A stretch of DNA of 64,000 nucleotides from Chromatocurvus sp046260765 (GCA_046260765.1 JBHEOO010000003.1:1-64000); one strand, 5' to 3'. Positions 42,569 through 52,413 are shown, counted from the first letter of the stretch. Translations and numbers: made by a program. Notes: generated from the letters alone by a model not told the origin.

Positions 42569-43267
42569 CTATCGCCCGTCGAAACGGTAGTTCATCAATT
42601 CTATTTCGCGGCGATACAGCTCCCTGACACGCGCCTGTGACTCGTCATCGTAATAGGTGCGCCAGGGTTTCCGGTCCCTGGCGATACCGGTTTTTTCACC
42701 TGGCAGCACAGCCGGAACCGGCAGTCCGGTGCGCGAGCCCACCTCATGCAGCGCCGACGTAAGATCCCGATACTCGAAAACACGGTCCACCAGTAGCTGC
42801 TCGCCTGACATATACAGCTCCGCGTCCAGCGGCAGTCTATGGGTTTTGCCCATCACCCATGATTTGAAGGAAGGCATGGATCGCGACTGCCCGTCGCGTT
42901 TCCATAAATAGTAGGACACAAGCTTGTCCCACGGGTTGCGCTCAACGCAAAAAGTAAAATACGACGCCCAGACGTGTTCGCCAACCAACTCACGCACGCG
43001 CCATGCCGGCATGTGCTCGTAGTAATACGCACCGAGGCGTGGCGAATGCCTCGACAGCAGCTTGCGCACCCAGCGGTGACGCCCATAAGCGCGCCCGATG
43101 CGTGTGTCGGGTAGATAATTGCGCGGAACGCCCGATTGCAGGTTGGTCTCCATGTGCGAAATCACATCATCATCCGCGCACAGCGGGCCGAGACCCATTT
43201 CCAGACTGCTGCCTGCGGTCTTGTGCGTCTTGATGAAAATAAAGCGGTAGCGATGGCTGATGATCAT
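42569..43267 (-). CDS. sulfotransferase family protein
   Basis: 232 aa. PAPS-binding signatures are clear: the 5'-phosphosulfate loop FIKTHKTAGSS (residues 11-21) and the 3'-phosphate motif CVERNPWDKLVSYYLW. The type is Sulfotransfer_2, which in other organisms sulfates glycans. No signal peptide, so it works in the cytoplasm with PAPS. It lies four bases after the polysaccharide-deacetylase stop on the same strand. With the facing LPS-core operon this suggests that a surface sugar is sulfated; inference. Confidence 0.88.
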   Translation of the reverse strand: MIISHRYRFIFIKTHKTAGSSLEMGLGPLCADDDVISHMETNLQSGVPRNYLPDTRIGRAYGRHRWVRKLLSRHSPRLGAYYYEHMPAWRVRELVGEHVWASYFTFCVERNPWDKLVSYYLWKRDGQSRSMPSFKSWVMGKTHRLPLDAELYMSGEQLLVDRVFEYRDLTSALHEVGSRTGLPVPAVLPGEKTGIARDRKPWRTYYDDESQARVRELYRREIELMNYRFDGR

Positions 43268-43271
43268 CTGC

Positions 43272-44099
43272 CTATACCCAGGTCCGCCAGCCCATCCTCA
43301 TGCCCAGGCGGAAGGTGAGCTGGCCTTTTTTTCCGGATACCTTCACGCGCCTCAGCTCAAAGCGCTCGGCCTGCAGATCACGACTGATGCCGTTTCGCGT
43401 TGTCACGGCACCCGTGAACCCGGCGTCGCGGACCAGCGCTACATCCACGCTGTCGTAAATGCCGAAAGGATAGGCATAGGTTTGCAGGGGTAAGCCAAAA
43501 CGCGCCTCCAGCGCTGATTTGCTGCTCTCTATCTCCTCGCGCCGCGCTGTGGGGTGAAGCTTGCTGAAATCGGCATGTGTAGCGCTATGCCCTCCCAGTT
43601 CAAAACACCCGGACGCCAGCAGCGTCTCAACCTCACCATCCGTCAGCTTGGCTTCACGAGCAAGCTCGCCCTCGTGGTGATGGGCTTTTTTCTTGACCGA
43701 CCAGTCGTTGTGCTCACGGTGCTGCACGAGGTAGAGAGTAGCGACGGCGCCATGGCGCTGCAGGATCGGCAGCGCATTGTAAAGGTTGTCAGCATAACCG
43801 TCGTCGAACGTGATAACGCAGATCTTGCCAGACAGCGGCTGCTGTGCGGACTCTGCCGACAGCACCTCGGATAAAAAGCGGAATTGCCAGCCGCGACGAC
43901 ACAGCCAGGCGAGCTGTCGGTCGAACCGTTGCGGACATACGCGCAGCCCGTTGAAGCGCGTACCCGGCAGGTGATCGCAGATCATGTGATACATGAGAAT
44001 CCGCGGCGACGTCAGCGACACCGCCGGCTTCCACCAGGGATAGCGGAGTGACCAGAGCACCGCCAGCAGCACTGTGGTAATCGTAACAACAGTCAGCAA
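43272..44099 (-). CDS. polysaccharide deacetylase (NodB-type)
   Basis: About 275 aa from a TTG at 44099 with AAGGA nine bases upstream; other starts are possible because the frame stays open far upstream inside the neighbouring gene. One N-terminal membrane helix (VVTITTVLLAVLWSLRY) suggests a periplasm-facing enzyme. The catalytic domain has the metal-site motifs TFDDGYADN and HSATHADFSKL, plus YPFGIYDS. It removes N- or O-acetyl groups from a glycan. Situated between an LpxL-like acyltransferase and a sulfotransferase, it probably modifies an envelope sugar. Confidence 0.88.
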   Translation of the reverse strand: MLTVVTITTVLLAVLWSLRYPWWKPAVSLTSPRILMYHMICDHLPGTRFNGLRVCPQRFDRQLAWLCRRGWQFRFLSEVLSAESAQQPLSGKICVITFDDGYADNLYNALPILQRHGAVATLYLVQHREHNDWSVKKKAHHHEGELAREAKLTDGEVETLLASGCFELGGHSATHADFSKLHPTARREEIESSKSALEARFGLPLQTYAYPFGIYDSVDVALVRDAGFTGAVTTRNGISRDLQAERFELRRVKVSGKKGQLTFRLGMRMGWRTWV

Positions 44100-44142
44100 G
44101 GGTTGATGTCCTTGTTCCGGCGCGCCATGCGACGCAAGCCTA

Positions 44143-44982
44143 TCACAGGGCTTTACGCCGCCAGCGGCGGCTGCTCCAGAGGTAGGTCTCGGGCTGCTCA
44201 CGAATGCACTGCTCTGCGCAGGCGATGTAGCGCTCAGTGATGGTATTCTCCCCACCTTCGTGCGGCGGGATAGACAGGCTGTGAAAAACGGCCTCGTAGC
44301 GGCCTCGAGCAAGGCGACGACACTGGATGAAAACCACCGGGGCATCAACCGCGCGCGCCATCTGCTCTGCCCCACGATAAAAGATCGCTTCCCTGCCAAG
44401 AAACCGCGTCCGATAGCCATGGCGCGACGCCGACTGGTCGGCGACCAGAGCATAAGCACCCTGGCGATTTCGATGGCGCAGCACCGATCTGAACGCGCGC
44501 TGCATTGGCAGCGGGCTGCTGCCAAAGCGGCTGCGCATGGCGACCGCAAACGCGTCCCAGCGAGCGCTGTGTAAGGGCTTGTAGACAGCGTGAATCGGCG
44601 TGTCCAGCGCCAGCGCTGCGGCATGCAGCATCCACTCCCAGTTACCCTGATGGATCGCCAGCACGATCACCGGCGTCTGCCGGCCACTGATCACCGTCTT
44701 GAACAGCTCGGGATTGCGCAGCGTAACGCGGGACATGAACGCCGAGCGGGGCAAGGTGCTTGCAGCAATGACCTCGACCACGAGATCGGCAAGGTAGCGG
44801 TAAAACGACCGTTCGATACGCCGCTGCTCCGGAGCCGACCTGTCAGGAAGCGCCGCAGCAATGTTCTCCCGAACCACCTGACGCCGGTAACGAATCATCC
44901 GGTAAAGCAGGAAAGACAGAACGTTAGATAGCAGGTAAAGCGCGTGCAGCGGCACGCGGGCAAGCAGGTGGATAATCGGCAT
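44143..44982 (-). CDS. LpxL/HtrB-family lipid A acyltransferase-like protein
   Basis: 279 aa, inner-membrane acyltransferase. The active-site HX4E motif is HQGNWE at residues 111-116, followed by YKPLHSARWD and a later VADQSASRHGYRTRFLG loop typical of the LpxL/LpxM family. It uses acyl-ACP to add a secondary chain to lipid A or a related glycolipid. I chose ATG 44982; a GTG at 45009 is possible. It is the first gene of the acyltransferase-deacetylase-sulfotransferase run; the enzymes together point to unusual decoration of lipid A or another envelope glycolipid. Confidence 0.9.
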   Translation of the reverse strand: MPIIHLLARVPLHALYLLSNVLSFLLYRMIRYRRQVVRENIAAALPDRSAPEQRRIERSFYRYLADLVVEVIAASTLPRSAFMSRVTLRNPELFKTVISGRQTPVIVLAIHQGNWEWMLHAAALALDTPIHAVYKPLHSARWDAFAVAMRSRFGSSPLPMQRAFRSVLRHRNRQGAYALVADQSASRHGYRTRFLGREAIFYRGAEQMARAVDAPVVFIQCRRLARGRYEAVFHSLSIPPHEGGENTITERYIACAEQCIREQPETYLWSSRRWRRKAL

Positions 44983-45104
44983 CGTGTCGCTTTCTTGTCC
45001 CGGAAACACAAGGAATCAAACATTATACCGGCTCTGACCATGGTATTCTGCGTTGCCAATTCTGCGTTGCTACAAGACGCGCGCTACTGTTCCGGAGACA
45101 GACC

Positions 45105-45851
45105 ATGCAGTTGGCATTATCAACCTGGTGCGACATTGAAGAATACCTCCGCCGCAGCAAAGCAATTGTCGTGCCCATCGGCTCCATGGAGCAGCACGGC
45201 CCCACCGGTCTGATCGGGACAGATGCACTGTGTCCCGAAGTTATCGCACAACGCGCGGGTAATCGCGGCAACTTTCTCGTTGGCCCCACCTTCAACGTCG
45301 GCTGCGCACAGCACCACCTTGGATTTCCGGGCACCATTACCCTGCGCCCGTCGACGATGATTGCAGCGCTCGAAGACTGGTGCGCTTCCTTCGCCCGACA
45401 CGGGTTTGAGCGCATCTACTTTCTCAATGGGCATGGTGGCAACACCGCAACGCTGCATGCTGCTTTTGCCGAAATCTATGCGAGGCGGAGCCTGAATAGA
45501 GATACAGCGGACATCACCTCACTGACCATGCGGGCCCGCAACTGGTGGGGACTCCCAGCGGTGATGGAAACCTGTCGGCAACTGCACCCGACCAACGATG
45601 GTCTGCATGCCACCGCCTCGGAGATCGCCGTTACCTGGGCGGCTTACCCTGAGCAGCAGCGCACCCTTAAGCTGAGGCCGAAAGTCGCGCCGGTGAACAA
45701 CTTCACCGACGCCCATCATTATAGGAAGAACTTCCCCGATGGGCGTATTGGCTCTGATCCGTCTCAGGCCACCGCCGCGAACGGCGAGAAAATCATTGCC
45801 GCGGCGACGGAAGCCCTGATAGACGACTTCAGGCGCTTTGAGGAAAGCTGA
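45105..45851 (+). CDS. creatininase-family amidohydrolase
   Basis: 248 aa. Metal ligands fit the family: Glu and His in PIGSMEQHGP, Asp in IGTDALCPEV, His in LNGHGGNTATL and Glu in ATASEIAVTWA. The family cleaves cyclic amides (creatinine) or formamidopyrimidines; the local context gives no substrate. ATG 45105 lacks a strong ribosome site (GGAG is 14 bases upstream). It is convergent with the PLP lyase gene with six bases between. Confidence 0.9.
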   Translation: MQLALSTWCDIEEYLRRSKAIVVPIGSMEQHGPTGLIGTDALCPEVIAQRAGNRGNFLVGPTFNVGCAQHHLGFPGTITLRPSTMIAALEDWCASFARHGFERIYFLNGHGGNTATLHAAFAEIYARRSLNRDTADITSLTMRARNWWGLPAVMETCRQLHPTNDGLHATASEIAVTWAAYPEQQRTLKLRPKVAPVNNFTDAHHYRKNFPDGRIGSDPSQATAANGEKIIAAATEALIDDFRRFEES

Positions 45852-45857
45852 ATCCTT

Positions 45858-47048
45858 TCAGCGAGCGGCGGCGGCAAACGCACCGTCGAGATCCGCAATC
45901 AGATCATCGACCGATTCCAGCCCGGCGTGCAAGCGCAGTAGTCGCTGATCGGGACGCAGCGCCAGTCGCGTCGACAGCGTCCGCACCGGCTGCATGGGCA
46001 GAGCCAGGCTCTCAAAGCCGCCCCAGGAATAACCCATGCCGAATAACGCGAGAGCATCGAGAAAGCGCGCGAGCCGATTCTCATCGAAATCATCCAGAAT
46101 TACCGCGAACAGACCACTGGCACCGGCAAAATCCCGTCTGAAAACTGTGTGGCCAGGGTGCTCGGGACGCCCTGGATGCAGCACCCGTGACACCTCGGAG
46201 CGCTGCGCAAAATACCCGGCCAGGGCGCTGCCTGCGGCCTCGTGTGCGGCGAGGCGCACCGCCAGCGTGCGCAGACCGCGCCGTGCCAGAAAGCAGTCAT
46301 CCGGGGCGAGATGGCTGCCGGTGGCGAGAGCGTATCGGTGCAGGCGGTCGTACAGCGCTTCATCGCGGCAGGTCACGACGCCGAAGAGGCAGTCTGCGTG
46401 ACCGTTGAGATACTTGGTGCCGGACTGAACAGCGAGATCGACGCCGTGGTCCAGCGGATTGAACAGAAGCGGCGTTGCCCAGGTGTTGTCAATCGCCGTG
46501 AGAATGCCCTGCCCGGCCGCCAGTGCAACAATAGCGGGAACATCCTGCACTTCGAAGGTAGCGGACCCGGGCGATTCCATGAACAGCATACGGGTGTTCT
46601 CCCGGAGCAGGGCCCGCAGCTCTGCCGTATCTGCGCAGGGATCGTAGAAAGTTGTTTCGATACCGATATCAGCCAGGTAGCCGAGACAGAAATTGCGCGT
46701 AGGGCCGTAGGTCGAGTCCACCATGAGCAAATGATCACCCGGACGCAGACAACACTGCAGCGTCGCGGCGATAGCGGCCACACCAGAGGGAAAGAGCACG
46801 GCGCCAATACTGTTGTCCAGCGCGGACAGCGCATCCTCAAGTGAACGCGTGGACGGGGTTCCCATGCGGCCGTAGTACATGGCGTCGCGACGCAGGGGAT
46901 CGGCCTCACCCCGGCGCAGGTCTGCATAGGTCGGGAAGAGTACGGTCGAGGCGTGGTAGACCGGTGTCGCTACGGTCCCGTAGACGTTGTCGTGATCGTG
47001 AACCAGCCGTGTCTTTGCAGACAGGTGTTCAGCGGTCTTCTTCGTCAT
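45858..47048 (-). CDS. cystathionine beta-lyase (MetC-like PLP enzyme)
   Basis: 396 aa, Cys/Met metabolism PLP fold. The Schiff-base Lys is Lys212 in VQSGTKYLNGHADCLFG; Asp187 in AIDNTW contacts the PLP ring. The N-terminus KTRLVHDHDNVYGTVATPVYHAS and SWGGFESLAL are those of MetC-type enzymes, which cleave cystathionine to homocysteine, pyruvate and ammonia. CGS and other C-S lyases share the fold, so the reaction is probable but not certain. It follows the metalloprotease gene by 35 bases on the same strand. Confidence 0.92.
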   Translation of the reverse strand: MTKKTAEHLSAKTRLVHDHDNVYGTVATPVYHASTVLFPTYADLRRGEADPLRRDAMYYGRMGTPSTRSLEDALSALDNSIGAVLFPSGVAAIAATLQCCLRPGDHLLMVDSTYGPTRNFCLGYLADIGIETTFYDPCADTAELRALLRENTRMLFMESPGSATFEVQDVPAIVALAAGQGILTAIDNTWATPLLFNPLDHGVDLAVQSGTKYLNGHADCLFGVVTCRDEALYDRLHRYALATGSHLAPDDCFLARRGLRTLAVRLAAHEAAGSALAGYFAQRSEVSRVLHPGRPEHPGHTVFRRDFAGASGLFAVILDDFDENRLARFLDALALFGMGYSWGGFESLALPMQPVRTLSTRLALRPDQRLLRLHAGLESVDDLIADLDGAFAAAAR

Positions 47049-47083
47049 GCCTCATCCCCTCATGCTTTTCACCGTCCAGGACC

Positions 47084-49552
47084 CTATCCGCCAATGGGAG
47101 AACCCGGGGGCAGTTCCCGGGGCTGCAGCGGCGGCAATAGATCAGGACTGCGACGAAACTCTTCAATCAACGATAGCTGATAAGCATAGAACGCCGCATA
47201 CCCCGCCGGCGCCTGATGCTGTCTTCGCATAAAGCGAGCCGCAGACTCCAAAGCAGCAAAACTTTCTGCACGCACCTCTGGGGCGACGTCCGGCGCCTGC
47301 ACCAGCTTCCGCCAGGAGGTGAGCAGTGCAGCTGCCGTGCGCTGCTGCAGCAACGCAAGGTAACCATCCTCGGTCACCGTTGGCAGAAGATTTTCCTGCA
47401 GCTGCGCAAACAGCAGTCCCACCCCGATATGTGCCGAATCATCCGCGTGCTGCAGCGCGAGCCGGGCAAGGCGCTCGGGCTCAAGCAGTATATCCAGCGT
47501 GTGCTGTACCGATGCCTCGGCAAGGGAGACAGGGTCGAGCTGACGACCCGTGTAGCCCCCGGCACTTTCTCGAGTGCGCTCATAGCCATAGGCCTTCGGC
47601 GGTATAGACTGGCGCAGCGATTCGTCCAGCGCCAGAAACTCTGGCCGCAGCGTTCGCATCAGCGCCAGCAGCGCGCGACGCTGCCTCACCGCCGATACAG
47701 GACGGTAGGTATAGGCCTCACCGCCCTCGCGCAGCGCATAGCGATAATCGAGACCGCCAATCCATTTGCCGACCGCTTCCGCCTGATAGCGGTGATGGAA
47801 ATACACCGGCACCAGAATCTCTTCAAGGTCAGAAAAAGGACGACCGTTGGCAATACTGCGGTGGCCAAAACGATCCAGGGCGTACTCACGCAGGTCGATC
47901 AGTCGCTCCAGTTCAGCGACTGCGTCTGCTCCGTTGTCCCAGAGATGACTTCGGGGGTGCGCCTGTCGACTGGCTCTGGAATCAGGATCAGAAATGAACT
48001 CATAGCCTTTGGCACGCGCCTCTTTCAGCAAGCCCGACAGGGCCACCAGCTCGCTATCAGCGGCTGGAAAATCCGCGTAGCCGTAGCGAATATTGATCTT
48101 GTCCCAGTCACCGATGCCCTTGTCGTAGGCGTCATCCAGTGCGACCTCACCATCAGCATCCAGCACAATCCTGGGGTGGGGATAATCCATAACGGATGCG
48201 CGACCCCGGGCGCTGGCAGCAAAATTGTGCGCCAGTCCGAGCGTGTGTCCGACCTCGTGCGCAGACAGCTGACGGATTCGATCGAGTGCCAGGGCAGAGA
48301 GCTCGTCGGCGTCTTCATCACCATCAGAAAACGGCGATGTCATTCCCTGCGCAATGAGGTAGTCCTGACGCACGCGCAGCGACCCAAGCGTGACATGACC
48401 CTTGATGATCTCACCGGTCCGCGGATCCGTGATGCTGGAACCATAGGACCAGCCACGCGTGGCGCGGTGCACCCACTGGATCACGTTGTAGCGCACGTCC
48501 ATGGGATCGGCATCGTCAGGCAGCATTTCGACACGGAACGCATTTTCATAGCCAGCTGCGGCAAAGGCGTCGTTCCACCAGCGCGCCCCGTCAAGCAGTG
48601 CGCTGCGCACGGGCTCCGGTGTGCCCGGATCGAGGTAATAGATAATCGGCTCGACCGGCTCACTGCTGCCCTCCCCCGGAATTTTTTTCTCGAGGCGATG
48701 TCGGCTGATATAACGCTGCACGACAGGTTCTTCAATCGCGACAGCATAATCACGGAAGGAAAACGGATAAAACCCAGACTCCGGGAGAAACTGCCGCGGC
48801 CTGTAGCCCGGCTCCGGCAGCGCGACAAAGCTGTGATGCATGCGCACGCTGAAGCTATATGGGTCCGGCGCGACATCCGCAAGGAAATCGCCCGGATTAT
48901 CACCGGTAAACGTGATCGTCGCCTCGAACTCTGTGTTGCGCGGGAAACTGCGGATACGCTCGTAGTAAAGCCCTGAACGACTGGCGTCGTGCTTGAAATC
49001 ACCCTGCCTGCGATCGCGGAGCGCACGCGCAATACCGTGGCTGTCTCGCAGCAGGAAGTCCGTGGCGTCCAGCAGCAAGCGCCCGTCATCGCGGGCAACC
49101 ACGGGAAAGCCCCACAGCACAGAGCTCGCAAAGGCCTCTTCCACAGAGCGGCGCTCGGCCTCGCTGCCAGAATTGGCACGGAACGCCGTGTTCAGTCGAC
49201 GCAGTAGAACGCGATCTCCAACAGGCTCGAAGCGCACCAGGGAGGTACCGTTACGCGCCAGCTGACCGCGATCAAAGCCCAGATCATTCGACCCGACGCC
49301 CTGCGGCAGCGAGGTCTGGTAGATCATCTGCGGCGCCTCTGGCTGCAGGCTCAGGTAAACGCGGCCCCTGCCCTCGTCGAGATAGAACGAGAGGAAGCCG
49401 TCAACCCGCCGCATGCCATCGGTGAACGCCTCCAGAGCACCCACTTCGTCTCGCTCGGTGGTCACCTGCCGTGTATCGCTGCAGGCAGTGAAGAGTAAAA
49501 AGCACGCCACGATCAAAACCGGCGACAGTGAGGGGCGAAGCAAGACTTTCAT
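47084..49552 (-). CDS. large zinc-dependent metalloprotease, lipoprotein (DUF5117/DUF4953-like)
   Basis: 822 aa. A signal peptide ends in the lipobox FTAC (LLFTACSD), so it is anchored in the envelope. The N-terminal part (about 40-300) has the DUF5117/5118-like pattern; the catalytic domain carries HEVGHTLGLAHN at about residue 430, an extended HExxHxxGxxH zinc site, followed by the Met-turn SVMDYPHPRI. The C-terminal half has helical repeats. Natural substrate unknown. ATG 49552 overlaps the stop of a hotdog thioesterase gene (ATGA), which shows co-expression. Confidence 0.9.
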   Translation of the reverse strand: MKVLLRPSLSPVLIVACFLLFTACSDTRQVTTERDEVGALEAFTDGMRRVDGFLSFYLDEGRGRVYLSLQPEAPQMIYQTSLPQGVGSNDLGFDRGQLARNGTSLVRFEPVGDRVLLRRLNTAFRANSGSEAERRSVEEAFASSVLWGFPVVARDDGRLLLDATDFLLRDSHGIARALRDRRQGDFKHDASRSGLYYERIRSFPRNTEFEATITFTGDNPGDFLADVAPDPYSFSVRMHHSFVALPEPGYRPRQFLPESGFYPFSFRDYAVAIEEPVVQRYISRHRLEKKIPGEGSSEPVEPIIYYLDPGTPEPVRSALLDGARWWNDAFAAAGYENAFRVEMLPDDADPMDVRYNVIQWVHRATRGWSYGSSITDPRTGEIIKGHVTLGSLRVRQDYLIAQGMTSPFSDGDEDADELSALALDRIRQLSAHEVGHTLGLAHNFAASARGRASVMDYPHPRIVLDADGEVALDDAYDKGIGDWDKINIRYGYADFPAADSELVALSGLLKEARAKGYEFISDPDSRASRQAHPRSHLWDNGADAVAELERLIDLREYALDRFGHRSIANGRPFSDLEEILVPVYFHHRYQAEAVGKWIGGLDYRYALREGGEAYTYRPVSAVRQRRALLALMRTLRPEFLALDESLRQSIPPKAYGYERTRESAGGYTGRQLDPVSLAEASVQHTLDILLEPERLARLALQHADDSAHIGVGLLFAQLQENLLPTVTEDGYLALLQQRTAAALLTSWRKLVQAPDVAPEVRAESFAALESAARFMRRQHQAPAGYAAFYAYQLSLIEEFRRSPDLLPPLQPRELPPGSPIGG

Positions 49553-49989
49553 GGAGCGTTTTCCTTTTTACGAATCAGGCGGGCCGTTGTCGTTGCCATG
49601 GCCGTAAGACGCCCATCCTCGGTGTACAGATCACCACTCAGAAACGCGGTGCTTTGCCCGACCCGGTTAATAATGCCCACGGCGCGGTAGACGCCGGCCC
49701 GCGAGGGTTCGAGAAAACTGACCTTGATCTCCAGAGTGGCAAGCGCCGTGACGCCATCGACGAGAGCAAACGCAGCATGCGATGCAGCGGCATCGAGCAT
49801 GGCCGTGATGAACCCCCCCTGGATGATATCGATGGAATGGCAGAAGTCGGTGTTGATATCAAAAGACATGGTGCAGGTCCCCGCATCGCGATCCAGTGCC
49901 ACCACCTTGCCTCCCAGCTTTTCAAGGAACGCCGGACGACGGGCATTCAGCGCCGGGATCATGGATTCTTCATTATTGCTGACGGTCAC
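49549..49989 (-). CDS. PaaI/YigI-type hotdog thioesterase
   Basis: 146 aa, one hotdog domain. HSIDIIQGGFITAMLDAAASHAAFAL contains the catalytic-helix pattern (Gly-Gly-x-x-x-x-x-x-Asp/Glu) of acyl-CoA thioesterases; LEIKVSFLEPSRAG is the following strand. Start GTG 49989 follows GAGG. It should cleave a medium-sized acyl- or aryl-CoA; the specific one is unknown. It is the first gene of the thioesterase-metalloprotease-PLP lyase run, and is divergent from tdh across 174 bases. Confidence 0.88.
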   Translation of the reverse strand: MTVSNNEESMIPALNARRPAFLEKLGGKVVALDRDAGTCTMSFDINTDFCHSIDIIQGGFITAMLDAAASHAAFALVDGVTALATLEIKVSFLEPSRAGVYRAVGIINRVGQSTAFLSGDLYTEDGRLTAMATTTARLIRKKENAP

Positions 49990-50163
49990 AGGTACCTCGC
50001 TGTTGTCGACACGGTCGCTCGTATTATTTCACTGATCGCCGGTCGCTTGAAGCCAACGCTGCGACCATCAGTCGACGACAGGCGTCATTGATACTTGCAT
50101 CTGCTACCGCCTTCATCCACTATACTGGAATATTTCCTTTATAAAGAACCAATGGAGGCCTCC

Positions 50164-51195
50164 ATGCAGGCACTGGTAAAACGCGACGCGAGTCCTGGTC
50201 TCAGCCTGGAAGACGTGCCGGAACCGCGCCCGGGCATAAACGATGTGCTCATCAAGGTACGACGCACCGCAATCTGCGGCACAGATCTACATATCTACAA
50301 CTGGGATGAATGGGCGCAGAAGACCATCAAGGTGCCTATGACTGTCGGCCACGAGTTTGTCGGTGAGATCGTCGACGTCGGCAGCAATGTCATCGACTTC
50401 AGGCCGGGGCAGATTGTGTCAGGTGAAGGTCACGTGGTCTGCGGCCGCTGCCGCAACTGCATGGCAGGCAGGCGGCACCTCTGCGCCCACACCAGCGGCA
50501 TCGGCGTCAATCGTCCCGGCGCCTTTGCCGAATATATGGTGCTTCCCATGTCAAACGTCTGGGAGCACGCACCGGGTATTGACCTGGACGTTGCTGCCCT
50601 GTTCGACCCTTTCGGCAATGCCGTACACACGGCCTTGCAGAACGACCTGCTGGGCGAGGACGTATTGATCACCGGCGCCGGCCCCATCGGCGCAATGGCC
50701 GCCGCCGTCTGTCGCCACGCGGGAGCCCGCCACGTCGTCATCACCGACGTCATTGACGCGAGGCTGGAGCTGGCAAAAACTCTGGGCGCAACACACACCG
50801 TGAATGTCAGCCGGGACAGTATCAGTGATCTGCAGGAGCAGCTGGGCATGCGCGAAGGCTTTGATGTAGGACTGGAGATGTCCGGCAACCCCCAGGCCTT
50901 CAACGACCTCATTGCCAATATGTGCCACGGGGGCAAGATTGCCATGCTGGGCATCCCCGCCAGGCCGATGGCGATAGACTGGAGTGCGGTAATTTTCAAT
51001 ATGCTGACGATTAAAGGCATCTACGGTCGTGAAATGTACGAGACCTGGTACAAGATGTCGGTGATGATCGAATCGGGCCTGGATATTTCACCCGTCATCA
51101 CCCACCGTCTGAATTATCAGGAATTCGAGAAGGGCTTTGCGGTCATGAACAGCGGCGAAGCGAGCAAGGTCATTCTCAACTGGGAGGAGCGCTAG
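50164..51195 (+). CDS. tdh: L-threonine 3-dehydrogenase
   Basis: 343 aa, zinc MDR oxidoreductase that makes 2-amino-3-ketobutyrate from threonine with NAD+. The catalytic-zinc Cys is in RTAICGTDLHIYNWDEW, the structural-zinc Cys cluster is CGRCRNCMAGRRHLC, and the NAD motif is GAGPIGAMAA. The length equals E. coli Tdh (341). ATG 50164 follows GGAGG; an ATG at 50152 is also in frame. It is followed after four bases by kbl, whose enzyme uses the product, so both form the threonine-to-glycine pathway. Confidence 0.97.
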   Translation: MQALVKRDASPGLSLEDVPEPRPGINDVLIKVRRTAICGTDLHIYNWDEWAQKTIKVPMTVGHEFVGEIVDVGSNVIDFRPGQIVSGEGHVVCGRCRNCMAGRRHLCAHTSGIGVNRPGAFAEYMVLPMSNVWEHAPGIDLDVAALFDPFGNAVHTALQNDLLGEDVLITGAGPIGAMAAAVCRHAGARHVVITDVIDARLELAKTLGATHTVNVSRDSISDLQEQLGMREGFDVGLEMSGNPQAFNDLIANMCHGGKIAMLGIPARPMAIDWSAVIFNMLTIKGIYGREMYETWYKMSVMIESGLDISPVITHRLNYQEFEKGFAVMNSGEASKVILNWEER

Positions 51196-51199
51196 AAGC

Positions 51200-52390
51200 A
51201 TGTACGGAAGATTCGCTGAACACCTGCAGTCTGAGCTGGCAGAGATAGACTCGGCCGGTCTGCTCAAGAACGAGCGCATTATCAGCACCCCACAGGGCAA
51301 CCGGGTGGGCATCGCCGGCGACGGTGAACTGCTGAACCTGTGTGCCAATAATTATCTGGGCCTCGCCCAGCATCCCGAGGTAAATGCCGCCGCGCGTCAG
51401 GGGCTTGAGGAATGGGGTTACGGCATGGCGTCCGTGCGCTTTATCTGTGGCACCCAGACCGTGCACAAGACTCTCGAAGAGCGACTCAGTGCGTTTCTCG
51501 GCTGTGCGGATACGATTCTGTACCCGTCATGCTTCGACGCCAATGGCGGCCTGTTCGAAACACTGCTCGGACCCGAGGACGCGGTAATTTCCGACGAACT
51601 CAACCACGCCAGCATTATCGACGGCATACGCCTGTGCAAGGCGTCGCGCTACCGCTACCGCAACAACGACATGGCCGATCTCGAAACACAGCTCAAGGCT
51701 GCCGACGCAGCGGGTGCCCGCTTCAAACTGATAACGACGGACGGTGTCTTTTCGATGGATGGCACCATTGCCCGTCTCGACGAGATCTGCGACCTCGCGG
51801 AACGCTACGGCGCGCTGGTGCATTTTGATGACTGCCACGCCACAGGCTTCCTGGGGGATACCGGCCGCGGCACCCATGAGTTCCGCGGCTGCATGGACCG
51901 GGTGGACATCATTACCGGTACGCTGGGCAAAGCCATCGGCGGCGGCAGCGGCGGCTTCACATCGGCTCACTCAGACATTGTCGCGCTACTCAGGCAGCGT
52001 TCGCGGCCCTACCTGTTCTCCAACACCGTCGCGCCACCGGTGGTGGCAGGCGCAATTCGCGCGCTCGAGCTGGTCGACGAAGAACCAGCCCTTCGCGACC
52101 GTTTGCGTGACAACACGGCGGCGCTCCGCGAGGGCCTTGAGTCGGCAGGCTTCGAACTGCTGCCGGGCGAGCATCCGATTGTTCCCGTGATGCTGCACGA
52201 CGCCGCGCTCGCCGCGCGGTTTGCCGAAACCATGCTCGAGCTCGGCGTTTACGTGGTCGCGTTTTCCTTCCCCGTGGTGCCGCGTGGCAAAGCAAGAATT
52301 CGCACGCAGATGTCCGCCGCGCTGAGTCAGGAAGACGTTGCCATGGCGGTAGACGCCTTCAGAAGCGCCAAGCAACGGCTCGATATCTGA
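51200..52390 (+). CDS. kbl: glycine C-acetyltransferase (2-amino-3-ketobutyrate CoA ligase)
   Basis: 396 aa PLP enzyme that splits 2-amino-3-ketobutyrate with CoA into glycine and acetyl-CoA. The Schiff-base Lys is in TGTLGKAIGGGSGG at about residue 244; DDCHATGFLGDTGRGTHEF is the cofactor loop. It lies four bases after tdh, with which it is coupled functionally. Length matches E. coli Kbl (398). A weak hairpin follows at 52414-52437. Confidence 0.97.
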   Translation: MYGRFAEHLQSELAEIDSAGLLKNERIISTPQGNRVGIAGDGELLNLCANNYLGLAQHPEVNAAARQGLEEWGYGMASVRFICGTQTVHKTLEERLSAFLGCADTILYPSCFDANGGLFETLLGPEDAVISDELNHASIIDGIRLCKASRYRYRNNDMADLETQLKAADAAGARFKLITTDGVFSMDGTIARLDEICDLAERYGALVHFDDCHATGFLGDTGRGTHEFRGCMDRVDIITGTLGKAIGGGSGGFTSAHSDIVALLRQRSRPYLFSNTVAPPVVAGAIRALELVDEEPALRDRLRDNTAALREGLESAGFELLPGEHPIVPVMLHDAALAARFAETMLELGVYVVAFSFPVVPRGKARIRTQMSAALSQEDVAMAVDAFRSAKQRLDI

Positions 52391-52413
52391 CTGGGGCGGC
52401 GGCGCTCGTGACG

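Noticed and set aside
47216..48976. 586-codon open frame on the plus strand
   Set aside because: Antisense to the metalloprotease with a clear zinc motif; no recognisable domain of its own.
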